Of a stretch of 64,000 nucleotides of DNA, positions 35,963-44,652 are shown piece after piece. The notes below the pieces were generated by a model. That model ran no database searches and was not told the origin of the DNA. It worked only from the letters and a program-made list of their open reading frames with translations. Within the stretch, counting starts at the first letter, position 1. Each line of letters opens with the position of its first letter. Position numbers and translations under genes: made by a program. Source of the DNA: Calothrix sp. NIES-4105 (lineage in GTDB: Bacteria > Cyanobacteriota > Cyanobacteriia > Cyanobacteriales > Nostocaceae); NCBI RefSeq assembly GCF_002368415.1, contig NZ_AP018290.1, positions 8,423,717 to 8,487,716 of the forward strand, in the 5' to 3' direction.

Positions 35963-38164
35963 ATGAAATATCAGATTGTTCTTCAACATAGCGAGGAAGA
36001 CTGCGGCGCCGCTTGTCTTGCTACTATTGCCAAACACTACGGACGCACTTTTGCTATCAACCGCACGCGCTCTTGCGTTGGTACAGGTTCGCGAGGTACT
36101 AGCTTACTAGGTTTAAAACGGGGAGCAGAAGCACTAGGCTTTAATGCACGTCAAGTTAAAGCTAATCCTCAATTACTTGAACGACTTAATGAAATTCCTT
36201 TGCCTGCAACTATTCATTGGAAAGGCTATCACTGGGTTGTTTTATACGGTAAAAAGGGAAAAAAATACGTAATTGCCGACCCTGCTGTTGGTATACGTTA
36301 TCTTACCAGTCAGGAATTAATCGCTGGTTGGATGAATGGCGTAATGTTGCTATTGGAACCAGACGATAGCCGTTTTTACCAACAAGAGTCAGATAAAATT
36401 GGCGGTTTTGGGCGTTATATCCAACGAGTTTTACCTTATCGCTGGATTCTTGCCCAAGCGATTGCGATTAACTTATTTATTGGATTATTATCGCTTGCTT
36501 CTCCCTTTATGATGCAACTCTTAACTGATGATGTGCTGGTGCGGGGAGATACCCAATTGCTAACTACTGTGGCTATTGGGGTAATTGTAATGAATTTAGT
36601 TAGAAGTGCCATTGGTTTAGTACAGTCAAATTTAATTGGTCACTTTGCACAACGGTTGCAATTAGGACTAATTCTCGAATACGGTCGAAAACTGCTGCAT
36701 TTACCCCTCTCTTATTTTGAAGGGCGCCGTAGTGGAGAAGTAGTTAGTCGTATTTCTGATGTTCATGCTATCAATGCCTTAGTTTCGCAAATCGTCCTTG
36801 GTTTACCGAGCCAACTTTTTATTGCTTTGGTTTCCTTGGGTTTAATGCTGTTCTACAGTTGGGAACTTACTTGTGCTTCGATTCTTGCTTTTGTCATTGT
36901 CACTGGAATTAATTTGCTTTTCCTGCCAGCATTACGTAACAAAAGTCGTAATCTTTTAGTACTGGGTACAGAAAATCAAGGTTTTCTCGTTGAAACCTTT
37001 CGTGGCGTTCAGGTATTAAAAACTACACAAGCTACTCCTCAAGCTTGGGAAGAGTATCAAACAAATTACGGGCGCCTAGCAAATTTGGGCTGGAGTCGTA
37101 TGCAACTAGGATTGTATAGTGGTACTTTTACAGGTATTATTTCGACTTTGACTAATATTACCTTGCTTTGGCTGGGTAGTAGCTTAGTAATTAATCAGAC
37201 TTTGAGCATTGGGCAATTGCTAATGTTTAACGGTATGAGTGGTAACTTCCTCGGTTTTTTAAGTTCGGTAATTGGGTTAGCTGATGAATTTATTACTGCT
37301 CAAATAGTTGTCCAACGTTTGACGGAAGTTATAGACGCGACTCCAGAAGACGAAAATGATTTTAAAAAGCCTTGGGCACAAATTCCAGGCAATGCTGATA
37401 TTAGTTGTAATAATCTTAATTTTCATCATGCAGGTAGAGTTGACTTACTAGAAGATTTTTCTTTAACCATTCCTGGTGGTCAAGTAATTGCTTTAATTGG
37501 TAAATCGGGTTGTGGTAAAAGTACCCTTGCTAAATTGCTTGCAGGTTTATATGAGTGCCAATCAGGCAATATTCGATATGGCATTTATAATCAGCACGAC
37601 CTTTCCCTGGACTGTTTGCGCTCCTCAGTTGTATTAGTTCCTCAAGAACCGCACTTCTGGAGTCGCTCGATTGTTGATAATTTCCGCTTTAGCTATCCCA
37701 ATATTAGTTTTGAACAAATTGTTAAAGCTTGTCAAATAGCTGGTGCAGATGAATTTATTAGTAAGTTACCTGACAAATATCAAACTGTGTTAGGTGAATT
37801 TGGCACCAACCTTTCTGGTGGACAGCGACAAAGATTAGCCATTGCTAGAGCTATAGTCACCGACCCACCCATACTAATTTTGGATGAATCTACAGGCGCC
37901 CTTGACCCAGTTAGTGAAGCTGAAGTTTTGGATAAACTGCTGTATGAGCGTCAGGGTAAAACCACAATCATGATTAGTCACCGTCCCAAAGTTATCCAGC
38001 GCGCGGATTTAATTGTACTGCTAGAACTTGGGCGCCTGAAAATTCAAGGTAGTCCAGAACAATTACGTGAAATACCAGGTACACACTTAGACTTTTTAGA
38101 CGATTTTCTCCCCCCAACTCGCTATGCTTACTCAAATTCCACCCGATTTTTCAATCCCCGTTGA
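35963..38164 (+). CDS. Peptidase-containing ABC transporter (C39 peptidase, PCAT)
   Basis: A 733-residue exporter that cleaves double-glycine leaders and exports the cargo. The C39 peptidase domain (1-130) has catalytic Cys14 (EEDCGAAC), His90 (GYHWVVLYG) and Asp106 (IADPAVG). A six-helix transmembrane domain follows (about 155-440), then the nucleotide-binding domain with Walker A GKSGCGKST (513-521), signature LSGGQRQR (617 onward) and Walker B ILILDES. The 3' end overlaps the HlyD gene by 41 nt. The gene upstream encodes a protein with a matching leader, so substrate, exporter and adaptor are all in place. An outer-membrane TolC partner is not in the window. Confidence 0.95.
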   Translation: MKYQIVLQHSEEDCGAACLATIAKHYGRTFAINRTRSCVGTGSRGTSLLGLKRGAEALGFNARQVKANPQLLERLNEIPLPATIHWKGYHWVVLYGKKGKKYVIADPAVGIRYLTSQELIAGWMNGVMLLLEPDDSRFYQQESDKIGGFGRYIQRVLPYRWILAQAIAINLFIGLLSLASPFMMQLLTDDVLVRGDTQLLTTVAIGVIVMNLVRSAIGLVQSNLIGHFAQRLQLGLILEYGRKLLHLPLSYFEGRRSGEVVSRISDVHAINALVSQIVLGLPSQLFIALVSLGLMLFYSWELTCASILAFVIVTGINLLFLPALRNKSRNLLVLGTENQGFLVETFRGVQVLKTTQATPQAWEEYQTNYGRLANLGWSRMQLGLYSGTFTGIISTLTNITLLWLGSSLVINQTLSIGQLLMFNGMSGNFLGFLSSVIGLADEFITAQIVVQRLTEVIDATPEDENDFKKPWAQIPGNADISCNNLNFHHAGRVDLLEDFSLTIPGGQVIALIGKSGCGKSTLAKLLAGLYECQSGNIRYGIYNQHDLSLDCLRSSVVLVPQEPHFWSRSIVDNFRFSYPNISFEQIVKACQIAGADEFISKLPDKYQTVLGEFGTNLSGGQRQRLAIARAIVTDPPILILDESTGALDPVSEAEVLDKLLYERQGKTTIMISHRPKVIQRADLIVLLELGRLKIQGSPEQLREIPGTHLDFLDDFLPPTRYAYSNSTRFFNPR

Positions 38165-39632
38165 ACAAAATTTTCTACCCCCAATTAAACGCTGGACTCA
38201 GTTTGGTGGATTTTTTATCCTCTGCGTATTAGGACTAACTATTCCGATTGCTTATGCAGCCAAGTATAAAGTGACAGTCAAAGCACAAGCAACCATCCGT
38301 CCGGCTGGTGAATTACGAATCGTTCAGTCAGCGGTCGAGGGTCAAGTAATCAATATCTCCGTCCAAGAAAATCAAATAGTCAAAAAAGGAGATGTGCTTG
38401 CGACTATCGACGACTCGCGTCTGCAAACTAAAAAAAGTCAACTCCAAAGCAATATTCAGCAAAGCAAATTACAACTCGTCCAAATCAATGCCCAAATTAA
38501 TGCTATGGGTAGTCAAATTCGAGCCGAAACCGAGCGTATAAATGGTACTATTGCCTCAGCTGAAGCTGAATTAAGTGGTCGTACCCGTGAGCATAGAGAT
38601 AAAAATTTGACCACAGTTGCAGAAGTCCAAGAAGCTGAAGCCAATATAAGAATTGCCCAAGAAGAACTACACAAAGGCTACGCTGATTTAAAATCAGTAT
38701 ATTCAAACTTTTACGCGACTGAAGCTATCCTAGCAGCAGCGAGAACAAAGCGAAACAGATACGAAAGTGTAGCTAGAGAAGGAGCTATTTCCAAAAATCA
38801 GCTAGAAGAAACCCAGCTAGCAGTCTCTCAACAAGAACAAGCAGTAGAAGCACAAAAAGCATTGATTGAATCACAAAAACAAACAATTAAACGCCTTGAA
38901 CAAGCTGTTTTAGCTGCGCGCGCTAGAAAACAACGCGCGCAAGCTATCCTTAATCCTAGTAATGCAGAAGTAGGAATCGCGCAACAACGTATAGCCCAAG
39001 AAAAAGCAACTCTGAAAGCAAGCTTTGCAACACTAAGCAAGGAACGACAAGCTCTTGTAAAACAACAAATTGATATCCAAAAACAACTAGAACGCGATAG
39101 TCGCGAGTTAAACCAAATCGAAATCGACATCAAGCAAACAGTTATTGCGGCGCCATCCGACGGTACTATATTCAAGCTGGTTCTACGAAACTCCACCCAA
39201 ACTGTACGAGCAGGTGAAGAAATCGCCTATATTGCACCCAGCAACAGTAACCTAATTGTGAAAGCAGTCGTTGAATCTCAAGATGTAAGCAAAGTTAAAA
39301 TAGGTCAAAAAGTAAATTTACGAGTATCAGCCTGTCCTTATCCAGATTATGGAACTCTTTCTGGTAAAGTAAAAGCAATTTCTCCAGACGCAATTTCCCC
39401 CCAAAGTTATGGTAATACACCCAACGGCGCCACTGTTGCCGCAAGTCAAAAACCGGGTGCAGTCGGTACATTCTACGAGGTTACAATTGAACCGCAAAGC
39501 CTTCTTTTAGGCAAAGGTAAAAACAAATGTTCTATGCAATTGGGTATGGAAGGCAGAGCAGATATTATCTCAAGAGAAGACAATGTACTCCAATTCTTCC
39601 TAAGAAAAGCAAAACTAATAACAGATATTTAA
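38124..39632 (+). CDS. HlyD-family membrane fusion protein
   Basis: A 502-residue periplasmic adaptor that links the inner-membrane exporter to an outer-membrane channel. It has one N-terminal transmembrane helix (FFILCVLGLTIPIAYA), a split lipoyl/barrel-sandwich domain (AVEGQVINISVQENQIVKKGDVLATI and VIAAPSDGTIFKL), a long alpha-helical coiled-coil hairpin (about 100-330) and a C-terminal beta-barrel region (VGQKVNLRVSACPYPDYG-like). The ATG lies inside the transporter gene (41-nt overlap), showing tight coupling. The length is at the upper end for the family because of the long hairpin. Confidence 0.93.
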   Translation: MLTQIPPDFSIPVEQNFLPPIKRWTQFGGFFILCVLGLTIPIAYAAKYKVTVKAQATIRPAGELRIVQSAVEGQVINISVQENQIVKKGDVLATIDDSRLQTKKSQLQSNIQQSKLQLVQINAQINAMGSQIRAETERINGTIASAEAELSGRTREHRDKNLTTVAEVQEAEANIRIAQEELHKGYADLKSVYSNFYATEAILAAARTKRNRYESVAREGAISKNQLEETQLAVSQQEQAVEAQKALIESQKQTIKRLEQAVLAARARKQRAQAILNPSNAEVGIAQQRIAQEKATLKASFATLSKERQALVKQQIDIQKQLERDSRELNQIEIDIKQTVIAAPSDGTIFKLVLRNSTQTVRAGEEIAYIAPSNSNLIVKAVVESQDVSKVKIGQKVNLRVSACPYPDYGTLSGKVKAISPDAISPQSYGNTPNGATVAASQKPGAVGTFYEVTIEPQSLLLGKGKNKCSMQLGMEGRADIISREDNVLQFFLRKAKLITDI

Positions 39633-39685
39633 TACCAATTTAATATATATAGCATTCCTAAATGATTTGTAAAAAATGCCTAAAT

Positions 39686-39713
39686 GTAGAGATGCGATTA
39701 ATCGCGTCTCTAC
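39686..39713. repeat. Dispersed palindromic repeat, family 1
   Basis: GTAGAGATGCGATTAATCGCGTCTCTAC, one arm mismatch from the copy at 224-251. It lies between the convergent HlyD and HTH-AAA genes and may terminate both. Confidence 0.78.
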
Positions 39714-39738
39714 GGATATAATTTTTTATAAATCTTCG

Positions 39739-41139
39739 CTAACATTTTTCCAGCAAATGCGCTTGAAAATACTGGCGATATAAATTACACCTCGGCTCTA
39801 CTGAATTTCCACATAGCTTCACTAAACCTATGCTTTGTAACTGATAAGCAAACATTGGTTCTATTTGCACGGGACGAGTAGAATTAATAACTTTTTTAAA
39901 GGCTTTTAATAATTCAAGGTTTTGTTCCAAATTTAACCAATGCTCGCGCAAATGATGCGCGTAAATACCAGCTTCTGTAGTTCCAAGAGCCAAGATTTGC
40001 TCAAGGGTAATACCTGAGTAATTTTTGAGGTGAGAAAAAGCCATCTCTAATAAATAAGGATGTCCTCCTACTAAGTTCATGAGTGAGTCTATTGAAGTGG
40101 TATCTAAATTGAGTTCATGTTGCTGGGCAAAGTCTTCCACTTGTTCGTGCGTAAATTCGGATAACTCTATAGGTAATCCAACATTAAATGGTGATTGATT
40201 AATGTTTAATCGAATATAAACATCGGTAGAATGTATCAGCACTAACCGCAACTTTGTCCAAACTTTTCTCGTTCTTGCTTTTTCATGCCAAGAACGCAGC
40301 AACCCAAAAAAATCTTCATAAATCTCTGGATAGGGAAAAAGTAAATCAACATTATCTAGACACAAAAGCAAAGGACTATCGCTAGCAGCTAATAAATATT
40401 TTTCAAAGTAGGTCGTGCAACTTACCTTTGCTCCCATACCTTCCTCATCCCAATATACATCTAACTCACTTTTGGATGATAGCTCTCGACTTACATTAGT
40501 ACAAAACCAACGCAAGAATTTATTAAGGTTGGTAAAATGACTGCTTCTATCTGCTAACTCAAAGCTTAAAATAACACCTCTGTTACCTTCTTTTGTTAAT
40601 TGAGCAATCACATTATTTATCAATGATGTCTTACCCATCAAACTAGGCGCCTTAATTCGGATTAAAGAACCGGGTTCCTTGATAGTTTCGTAACAAATAG
40701 ATTCTATCGGATGTCTTTTAACATAAATTTTAGGAATTATATTTTCGGTTTGTTGCTCCTCTAAGTTAATTGTAATTTCATCATCGAGATTATTTGAAGT
40801 TTTATAAATATTAGTTAAATCGTCACTTTTGATTGCTAAAGCGTTGGTGTTAGCGTTTAATTCCCATCTTCGCTTTAATGCTTCTTTGAAACTATTTTTT
40901 TTGACTTTTTCTTCTAACGAATCAGAAAGCAACTTCCAGAGCTTAGGCGCCACATCTTGACTAAGATAAGTAGTAGCATATTGGTGTTTCGCAGCTATCT
41001 GATCATATTCTTGACGTTCCCAAGCTCCTTTGATAATGATAATCTCTATATCTGTTAAATTTCGATTAAATTTTTCATGAACTGCTTGATTAGCAACCTG
41101 AATTGCCTCATTTAAGTTGAAATCCATAACGCTAGCCAT
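39739..41139 (-). CDS. HTH (vMAP-N-like) - AAA ATPase protein
   Basis: A 466-residue protein. The N-terminal about 100 residues (NEAIQVANQAVHEKFNRNLTD, IIIKGAWERQEYDQIAA, YLSQDVAPKLWKLLS) match the helix-turn-helix module seen at the N-terminus of cyanobacterial vWA-MoxR-associated and related NTPase proteins. After an acidic linker comes an AAA-type ATPase: Walker A APSLMGKTSL, Walker B LLLCLDNVDLLF, and a sensor region RLVLIHSTDVYI. A winged-helix-like tail follows. No effector domain is fused. Such proteins act in regulation or in conflict systems with separate effectors, and none is obvious here. It converges on the PCAT operon. Confidence 0.8.
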   Translation of the reverse strand: MASVMDFNLNEAIQVANQAVHEKFNRNLTDIEIIIIKGAWERQEYDQIAAKHQYATTYLSQDVAPKLWKLLSDSLEEKVKKNSFKEALKRRWELNANTNALAIKSDDLTNIYKTSNNLDDEITINLEEQQTENIIPKIYVKRHPIESICYETIKEPGSLIRIKAPSLMGKTSLINNVIAQLTKEGNRGVILSFELADRSSHFTNLNKFLRWFCTNVSRELSSKSELDVYWDEEGMGAKVSCTTYFEKYLLAASDSPLLLCLDNVDLLFPYPEIYEDFFGLLRSWHEKARTRKVWTKLRLVLIHSTDVYIRLNINQSPFNVGLPIELSEFTHEQVEDFAQQHELNLDTTSIDSLMNLVGGHPYLLEMAFSHLKNYSGITLEQILALGTTEAGIYAHHLREHWLNLEQNLELLKAFKKVINSTRPVQIEPMFAYQLQSIGLVKLCGNSVEPRCNLYRQYFQAHLLEKC

Positions 41140-41397
41140 TGCCCTGTAAGAATATATAGAACATCTTTATCATTTGCGGTGTCGTATAGCGTTACCCTCA
41201 AGGGTGATGTCATGCGACTCGCTCTATGAAATTAGAAATTTATACATTGTTACTATATAAATACCACATTTTCAGGGTTCGTCAGTGCCTATTGCTTCGA
41301 CAAACCTTGTAACAAATTAACAAGATGATTCTAAAGTAAATATAAAAATAAGAGTTAATACTGTAATCGTCTTATATTATACATCTAGATTTTTTAA

Positions 41398-42660
41398 GTG
41401 TCAGGAAAAGAGGATTATTTTGTGGCAAAAACTTATGTGAGAAAGAATAATAACATTGTTCAAATTAGGAGAATTACATCTCTCTATTCCAAGTCAACTG
41501 TTAAAGCTTCATATGGAATAATAACTGTAGCATTGACGATACTTATAAGTTGGGGAGTAGTCCAATTGTATCGACAAGAATTAGTCCAGCAGCAACAGGA
41601 AATAAACACAGAAGCGGTTGGTGTTGATGCTCTACTTGCTACTACACTGAACGTTGACTTAGCTTTAGAACAGATGAATAATTTTGCGAGCCGACTAGGT
41701 AGTAAAAATACTCTTATTTTGACTAGCTCTGGGCAAATTTTAAGCCATTTCAGCTTGCAACCTAAGTCAACAAAATCAATTGTTAATATAGACAATTTTA
41801 TAAAATATGATTTTAGTAATACAGAAACACTAAATATTTTTAATACTCAAAGTTATAGTCAGCTAGTTAGGGTTGGCTCAAATAGTCAGGTTCACACTAA
41901 CGGATATTTGATAACGTACCAGAGATTAAATAATGCGCCTTGGTTGATTGTAAACATCACGTCAGTAAACACTTTAATTCAAAATATTGTCACTAAACAT
42001 TTACCGATAATTTTGGTATTTATAGTTAGCATAATATGCTTAATATTCATAAATATAAATATAATAAATAAAGTATTTGAGCAATTGAATCAAGCAAATA
42101 TTGCAGCAGAACTAGCAAATAAAAAATTATCTTACGCACTTACCGAACTAGAATCTCTAACTTCTACTGATAAATTAACAGGTATTTGGAATCGGCATGA
42201 CTTTGAGATAATCGCATCTGCCAATACGAATCGTATTTTACGTCACAATGAATCTCTATCACTCTTAATATTAAAAATTGATTATTTTCAGGTCATTAAT
42301 GATAAGTACGGAGATCAAATTAGTGATAATTTAATAGCTATTATAGCTAGTTTTATCAAGGAAAATATTCGCACATCGGATTTACTCGCACGCTGGAGTT
42401 ATGAAGAGTTTGCAATTCTTGCTCCCTTAACCTCAATTTTAGGAGCAGTAGAATTGGCTGAAAGGTTACGTCTAGTTATTACAAACCAGAATTTTCCTGA
42501 TGTTGGAAATATAACGGTGAGTTTCGGTGTTGCCCAGTTTCAAAACGGTGAAAATCTAAACAATTGCTCTAAACGTGCTGATAAGGCACTTTATCATTCT
42601 AAAATCAGTGGCAGAAATACTGTCACAATGGCGCCAAGACAATATTCTCCTATCCAATGA
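41398..42660 (+). CDS. Membrane GGDEF-domain protein with degenerate active site
   Basis: A 420-residue protein with two transmembrane helices (about 38-57 and 200-222) enclosing a periplasmic sensor region of about 140 residues, then a coiled coil and a GGDEF domain (about 255-410). Conserved parts are LTGIWNRHDFE, the DYFQVINDKYG segment and VSFGVAQF. The signature GGDEF reads SYEEF (WSYEEFAIL), so both glycines that position GTP are lost. It is probably inactive as a diguanylate cyclase but may bind c-di-GMP or GTP. The start GTG 41398 is weak; a GTG at 41422 is an alternative. The gene is AT-rich compared with its neighbours. Confidence 0.82.
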   Translation: MSGKEDYFVAKTYVRKNNNIVQIRRITSLYSKSTVKASYGIITVALTILISWGVVQLYRQELVQQQQEINTEAVGVDALLATTLNVDLALEQMNNFASRLGSKNTLILTSSGQILSHFSLQPKSTKSIVNIDNFIKYDFSNTETLNIFNTQSYSQLVRVGSNSQVHTNGYLITYQRLNNAPWLIVNITSVNTLIQNIVTKHLPIILVFIVSIICLIFININIINKVFEQLNQANIAAELANKKLSYALTELESLTSTDKLTGIWNRHDFEIIASANTNRILRHNESLSLLILKIDYFQVINDKYGDQISDNLIAIIASFIKENIRTSDLLARWSYEEFAILAPLTSILGAVELAERLRLVITNQNFPDVGNITVSFGVAQFQNGENLNNCSKRADKALYHSKISGRNTVTMAPRQYSPIQ

Positions 42661-42671
42661 AAGAAGCTTAC

Positions 42672-42791
42672 TAATAGTCCATGTCATTAAATTTGGTAGG
42701 TTCGTAGTAGCGCCTGACTCGCACGAAAATCTAGAGGGCTAAAGCATAAAGTAGTACCTAACTCCCCAAAACTTATGACATGAACCATTAG
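42672..42791. mobile_element. Inverted-repeat element A of a three-element array
   Basis: It is bounded by CTAATAGTCCATGTCATTAA (left) and the imperfect inverse TTATGACATGAACCATTAG (right). The interior is about 70 bp with no coding content. It abuts element B, sharing its last few bases. Confidence 0.72.
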
Positions 42792-42964
42792 TAGTCCATG
42801 TCATTAATTTTGGGGTGTTGGTTTGCAACGGATTTTAACGGTGTCACTCCTGAATTATTTGTTAAAAACAAGGTCTGGTTATTTAAAATTACCTATCCGT
42901 TACATCCGTTCCAACATCCGTTGCTAATTTATCTACCACCCAAAACTTTTGACACGAGCTATTA
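42788..42964. mobile_element. Inverted-repeat element B, carrying an ACGGATG core
   Basis: Left end TTAGTAGTCCATGTCATTAA; right end AAAACTTTTGACACGAGCTA followed by TTA. The interior is GCAACGGATTTTAACGG...CATCCGTTGC, itself an inverted repeat related to 5447-5630 and to the core of 22988-23237. Confidence 0.72.
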
Positions 42965-43300
42965 GTAGTCTATGTCATTAAATTTGGTAGGTTGTAGAAT
43001 TAAATCCCCCCAACCCCCCGCGTGGAAGGCTACCGTGTACACACATCTTTAATAACCCTCTTTTTTCCCCCCCTTTGTGCCCTTTGTGTTCAAAGTGGTT
43101 TATCTCTTTAAAGAACCACGCTCGTCACAAAGGACACAAAGAAAGAGAAGAAAGAGAAGAAAGAAAAAAAAAGAGACTTGTGTGTACACGGTAGGCGTGG
43201 AAGGGGGGCTAAGAATAACCCTCTTTCCCCCCTTATTAAAGGGGGCAGGGGGGATCAGAATCTGCGACAACTTACCAAAACTTTTGACATGAACCACTAG
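42962..43300. mobile_element. Inverted-repeat element C, hosting a nested MITE
   Basis: Left end TTAGTAGTCTATGTCATTAA and right end AAAACTTTTGACATGAACCA followed by CTAG, the same family as A and B. The interior contains a CCCCCC...GGGGGG hairpin that is split by the 165-bp element at 43030-43194, plus a second G/C hairpin at about 43226-43253. Confidence 0.72.
43030..43194. mobile_element. 165-bp MITE with 16-bp inverted ends and GCGTGGAAGG target duplication
   Basis: Ends CTACCGTGTACACACA and TGTGTGTACACGGTAG are exact reverse complements. GCGTGGAAGG is directly repeated outside both ends (43020-43029 and 43195-43204). Excision restores CCCCCC-GCGTGGAAG-GGGGGG, so the duplicated target is the loop of a hairpin. 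The interior has TTTGTGTTC / GGACACAAAG inverted stretches and no coding content. A truncated relative is at 35682-35810. Confidence 0.88.
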
Positions 43301-43830
43301 CAATACTACGTAGGTTTTGCCCTAAAACACCAAAATACGTAGATTGAATTGAGGAACGTTAACGGAGTTATCGCTTATGAAAACCCAACATTTCCAAGAC
43401 GCGAGTTGGGAACGCCCGGCGCCTCTACCCAACCTACAATAATTATTAACCGAGCAGTATTGGAACCACTAGGGGCACAACACTTACTGTAAAATCTCGA
43501 TAACACCGTAGTATATGCAAGCACCAGCAGACAAAACTGATGTGAACTTTTAAAACATCCTCTCAACTCTGTAAAATGTTAGCAACTTAATCAACTAAAA
43601 TAATGGAATGGTTAGATTCGGAATTTGAAGAGTGAGAAATTTGATTTAAAAGAAGTGAATTTAAAGTTACAGTACATCGCTGAATAATTCAAAAGAACTA
43701 ATGGTATTTTAGTACTGACAAAGACAGAGGGATATGATTCGTACATGATTACAAAAATGCCTAAATTTTTGCTCCTGATGCATAAATCAGATTTGAATAA
43801 ACCTATTAGTTATAAAACCTTCTAAAGTTT
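43301..43830. other. Non-coding, repeat-rich gap upstream of methyltransferase
   Basis: Contains a dispersed-repeat type sequence (GAGTTGGGAACGCC...CCCAACCTACAATAATT, about 43402-43445) and no frame with convincing codon use or a ribosome-binding site. Short open frames on the minus strand here are translations of the repeat. The promoter of the following gene is probably in the AT-rich 43700-43820 stretch. Confidence 0.55.
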
Positions 43831-44583
43831 ATGCCAGATATAAAACAAATTGAAAGCAATGAGTATGAAGCCTTCCACTCAAAAAAATTCTTCAACGAGC
43901 AGTGGAAAATATATCAGAAACTACTTGATAACAATTACATCAGACATCAAGAGATGTATTCTATACTGCACGAATTGTTAGTTAGCTATTTTCAAAAACC
44001 CTTTAAAATGCTCGACCTTGGGTGCGGTGATGCCAGTCTCACTGTTGATGCTCTGTTAAATACCAATATTGTTTTCTATCAAGGTATTGACCTATCTGTA
44101 CCTGCATTGGAGATTGCTAAAAAAAATATGGCAAGAATTCAGTGCCATACAACTTTTACCAAAGGAGATTTCTCGCAATCAATTTCTGAATTTGCCCTTG
44201 AAGGACACAACAAATTCGATGCTATTTTAATGTCTTTTGCTCTCCATCACTTGCATCTCGATGAAAAGTGCTATTTGATTGAACAACTTCAGAACCTTCT
44301 TTTACCAAACGGTGTTTTGATTCTCATCGATATTGTTCGCAAACAAGAAGAAGATCGAGAAACTTATATTCAGCGTTACCTAGATATTATACAAAAAGAC
44401 TGGCTTTCAATCACCCCTGAAGAGTATTCAATCATGGCAAACCATATTTCATCGAACGATTTTCCTGAAACTCAACACACTTTCCAAGAAATCTCCCAAA
44501 AATACGGTTTTGCTCTTTTTGAATGCCTTTACCGCGACTCACTTGACATCACGCAAATGTTATGCATGTATAACGCCTCGTAA
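43831..44583 (+). CDS. Class I SAM-dependent methyltransferase
   Basis: A 250-residue soluble methyltransferase with the Rossmann-type motif I MLDLGCGDASLT (residues about 60-71), an acidic residue after strand 2 (GIDLSVPAL), and motif IV region DAILMSFALHHLH. The LLPNGVLILIDI strand follows. The substrate is unknown; the HHLH region fits small-molecule methyltransferases. It is followed 69 nt later by an SDR oxidoreductase on the same strand, so the two may act together on a metabolite. Base composition is AT-rich, hinting at horizontal origin. Confidence 0.88.
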   Translation: MPDIKQIESNEYEAFHSKKFFNEQWKIYQKLLDNNYIRHQEMYSILHELLVSYFQKPFKMLDLGCGDASLTVDALLNTNIVFYQGIDLSVPALEIAKKNMARIQCHTTFTKGDFSQSISEFALEGHNKFDAILMSFALHHLHLDEKCYLIEQLQNLLLPNGVLILIDIVRKQEEDRETYIQRYLDIIQKDWLSITPEEYSIMANHISSNDFPETQHTFQEISQKYGFALFECLYRDSLDITQMLCMYNAS

Positions 44584-44652
44584 AGGTTATATCAAGTGCG
44601 GTGCTTATACATAATTCGACTAAATTTTGAATAAGGGTGAAACTATTTAATT

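Noticed and set aside
43077-43303. Short open frames rich in Lys/Arg or Phe/Leu on the two strands
   Set aside because: They lie entirely inside an inverted-repeat element and its host hairpin and reflect purine/pyrimidine-rich repeat DNA.
43375-43566. 63-codon minus-strand frame ending in VGWVEAPGVPNSRLGNVGFS
   Set aside because: This peptide is a translation of a dispersed cyanobacterial repeat; no ribosome-binding site.
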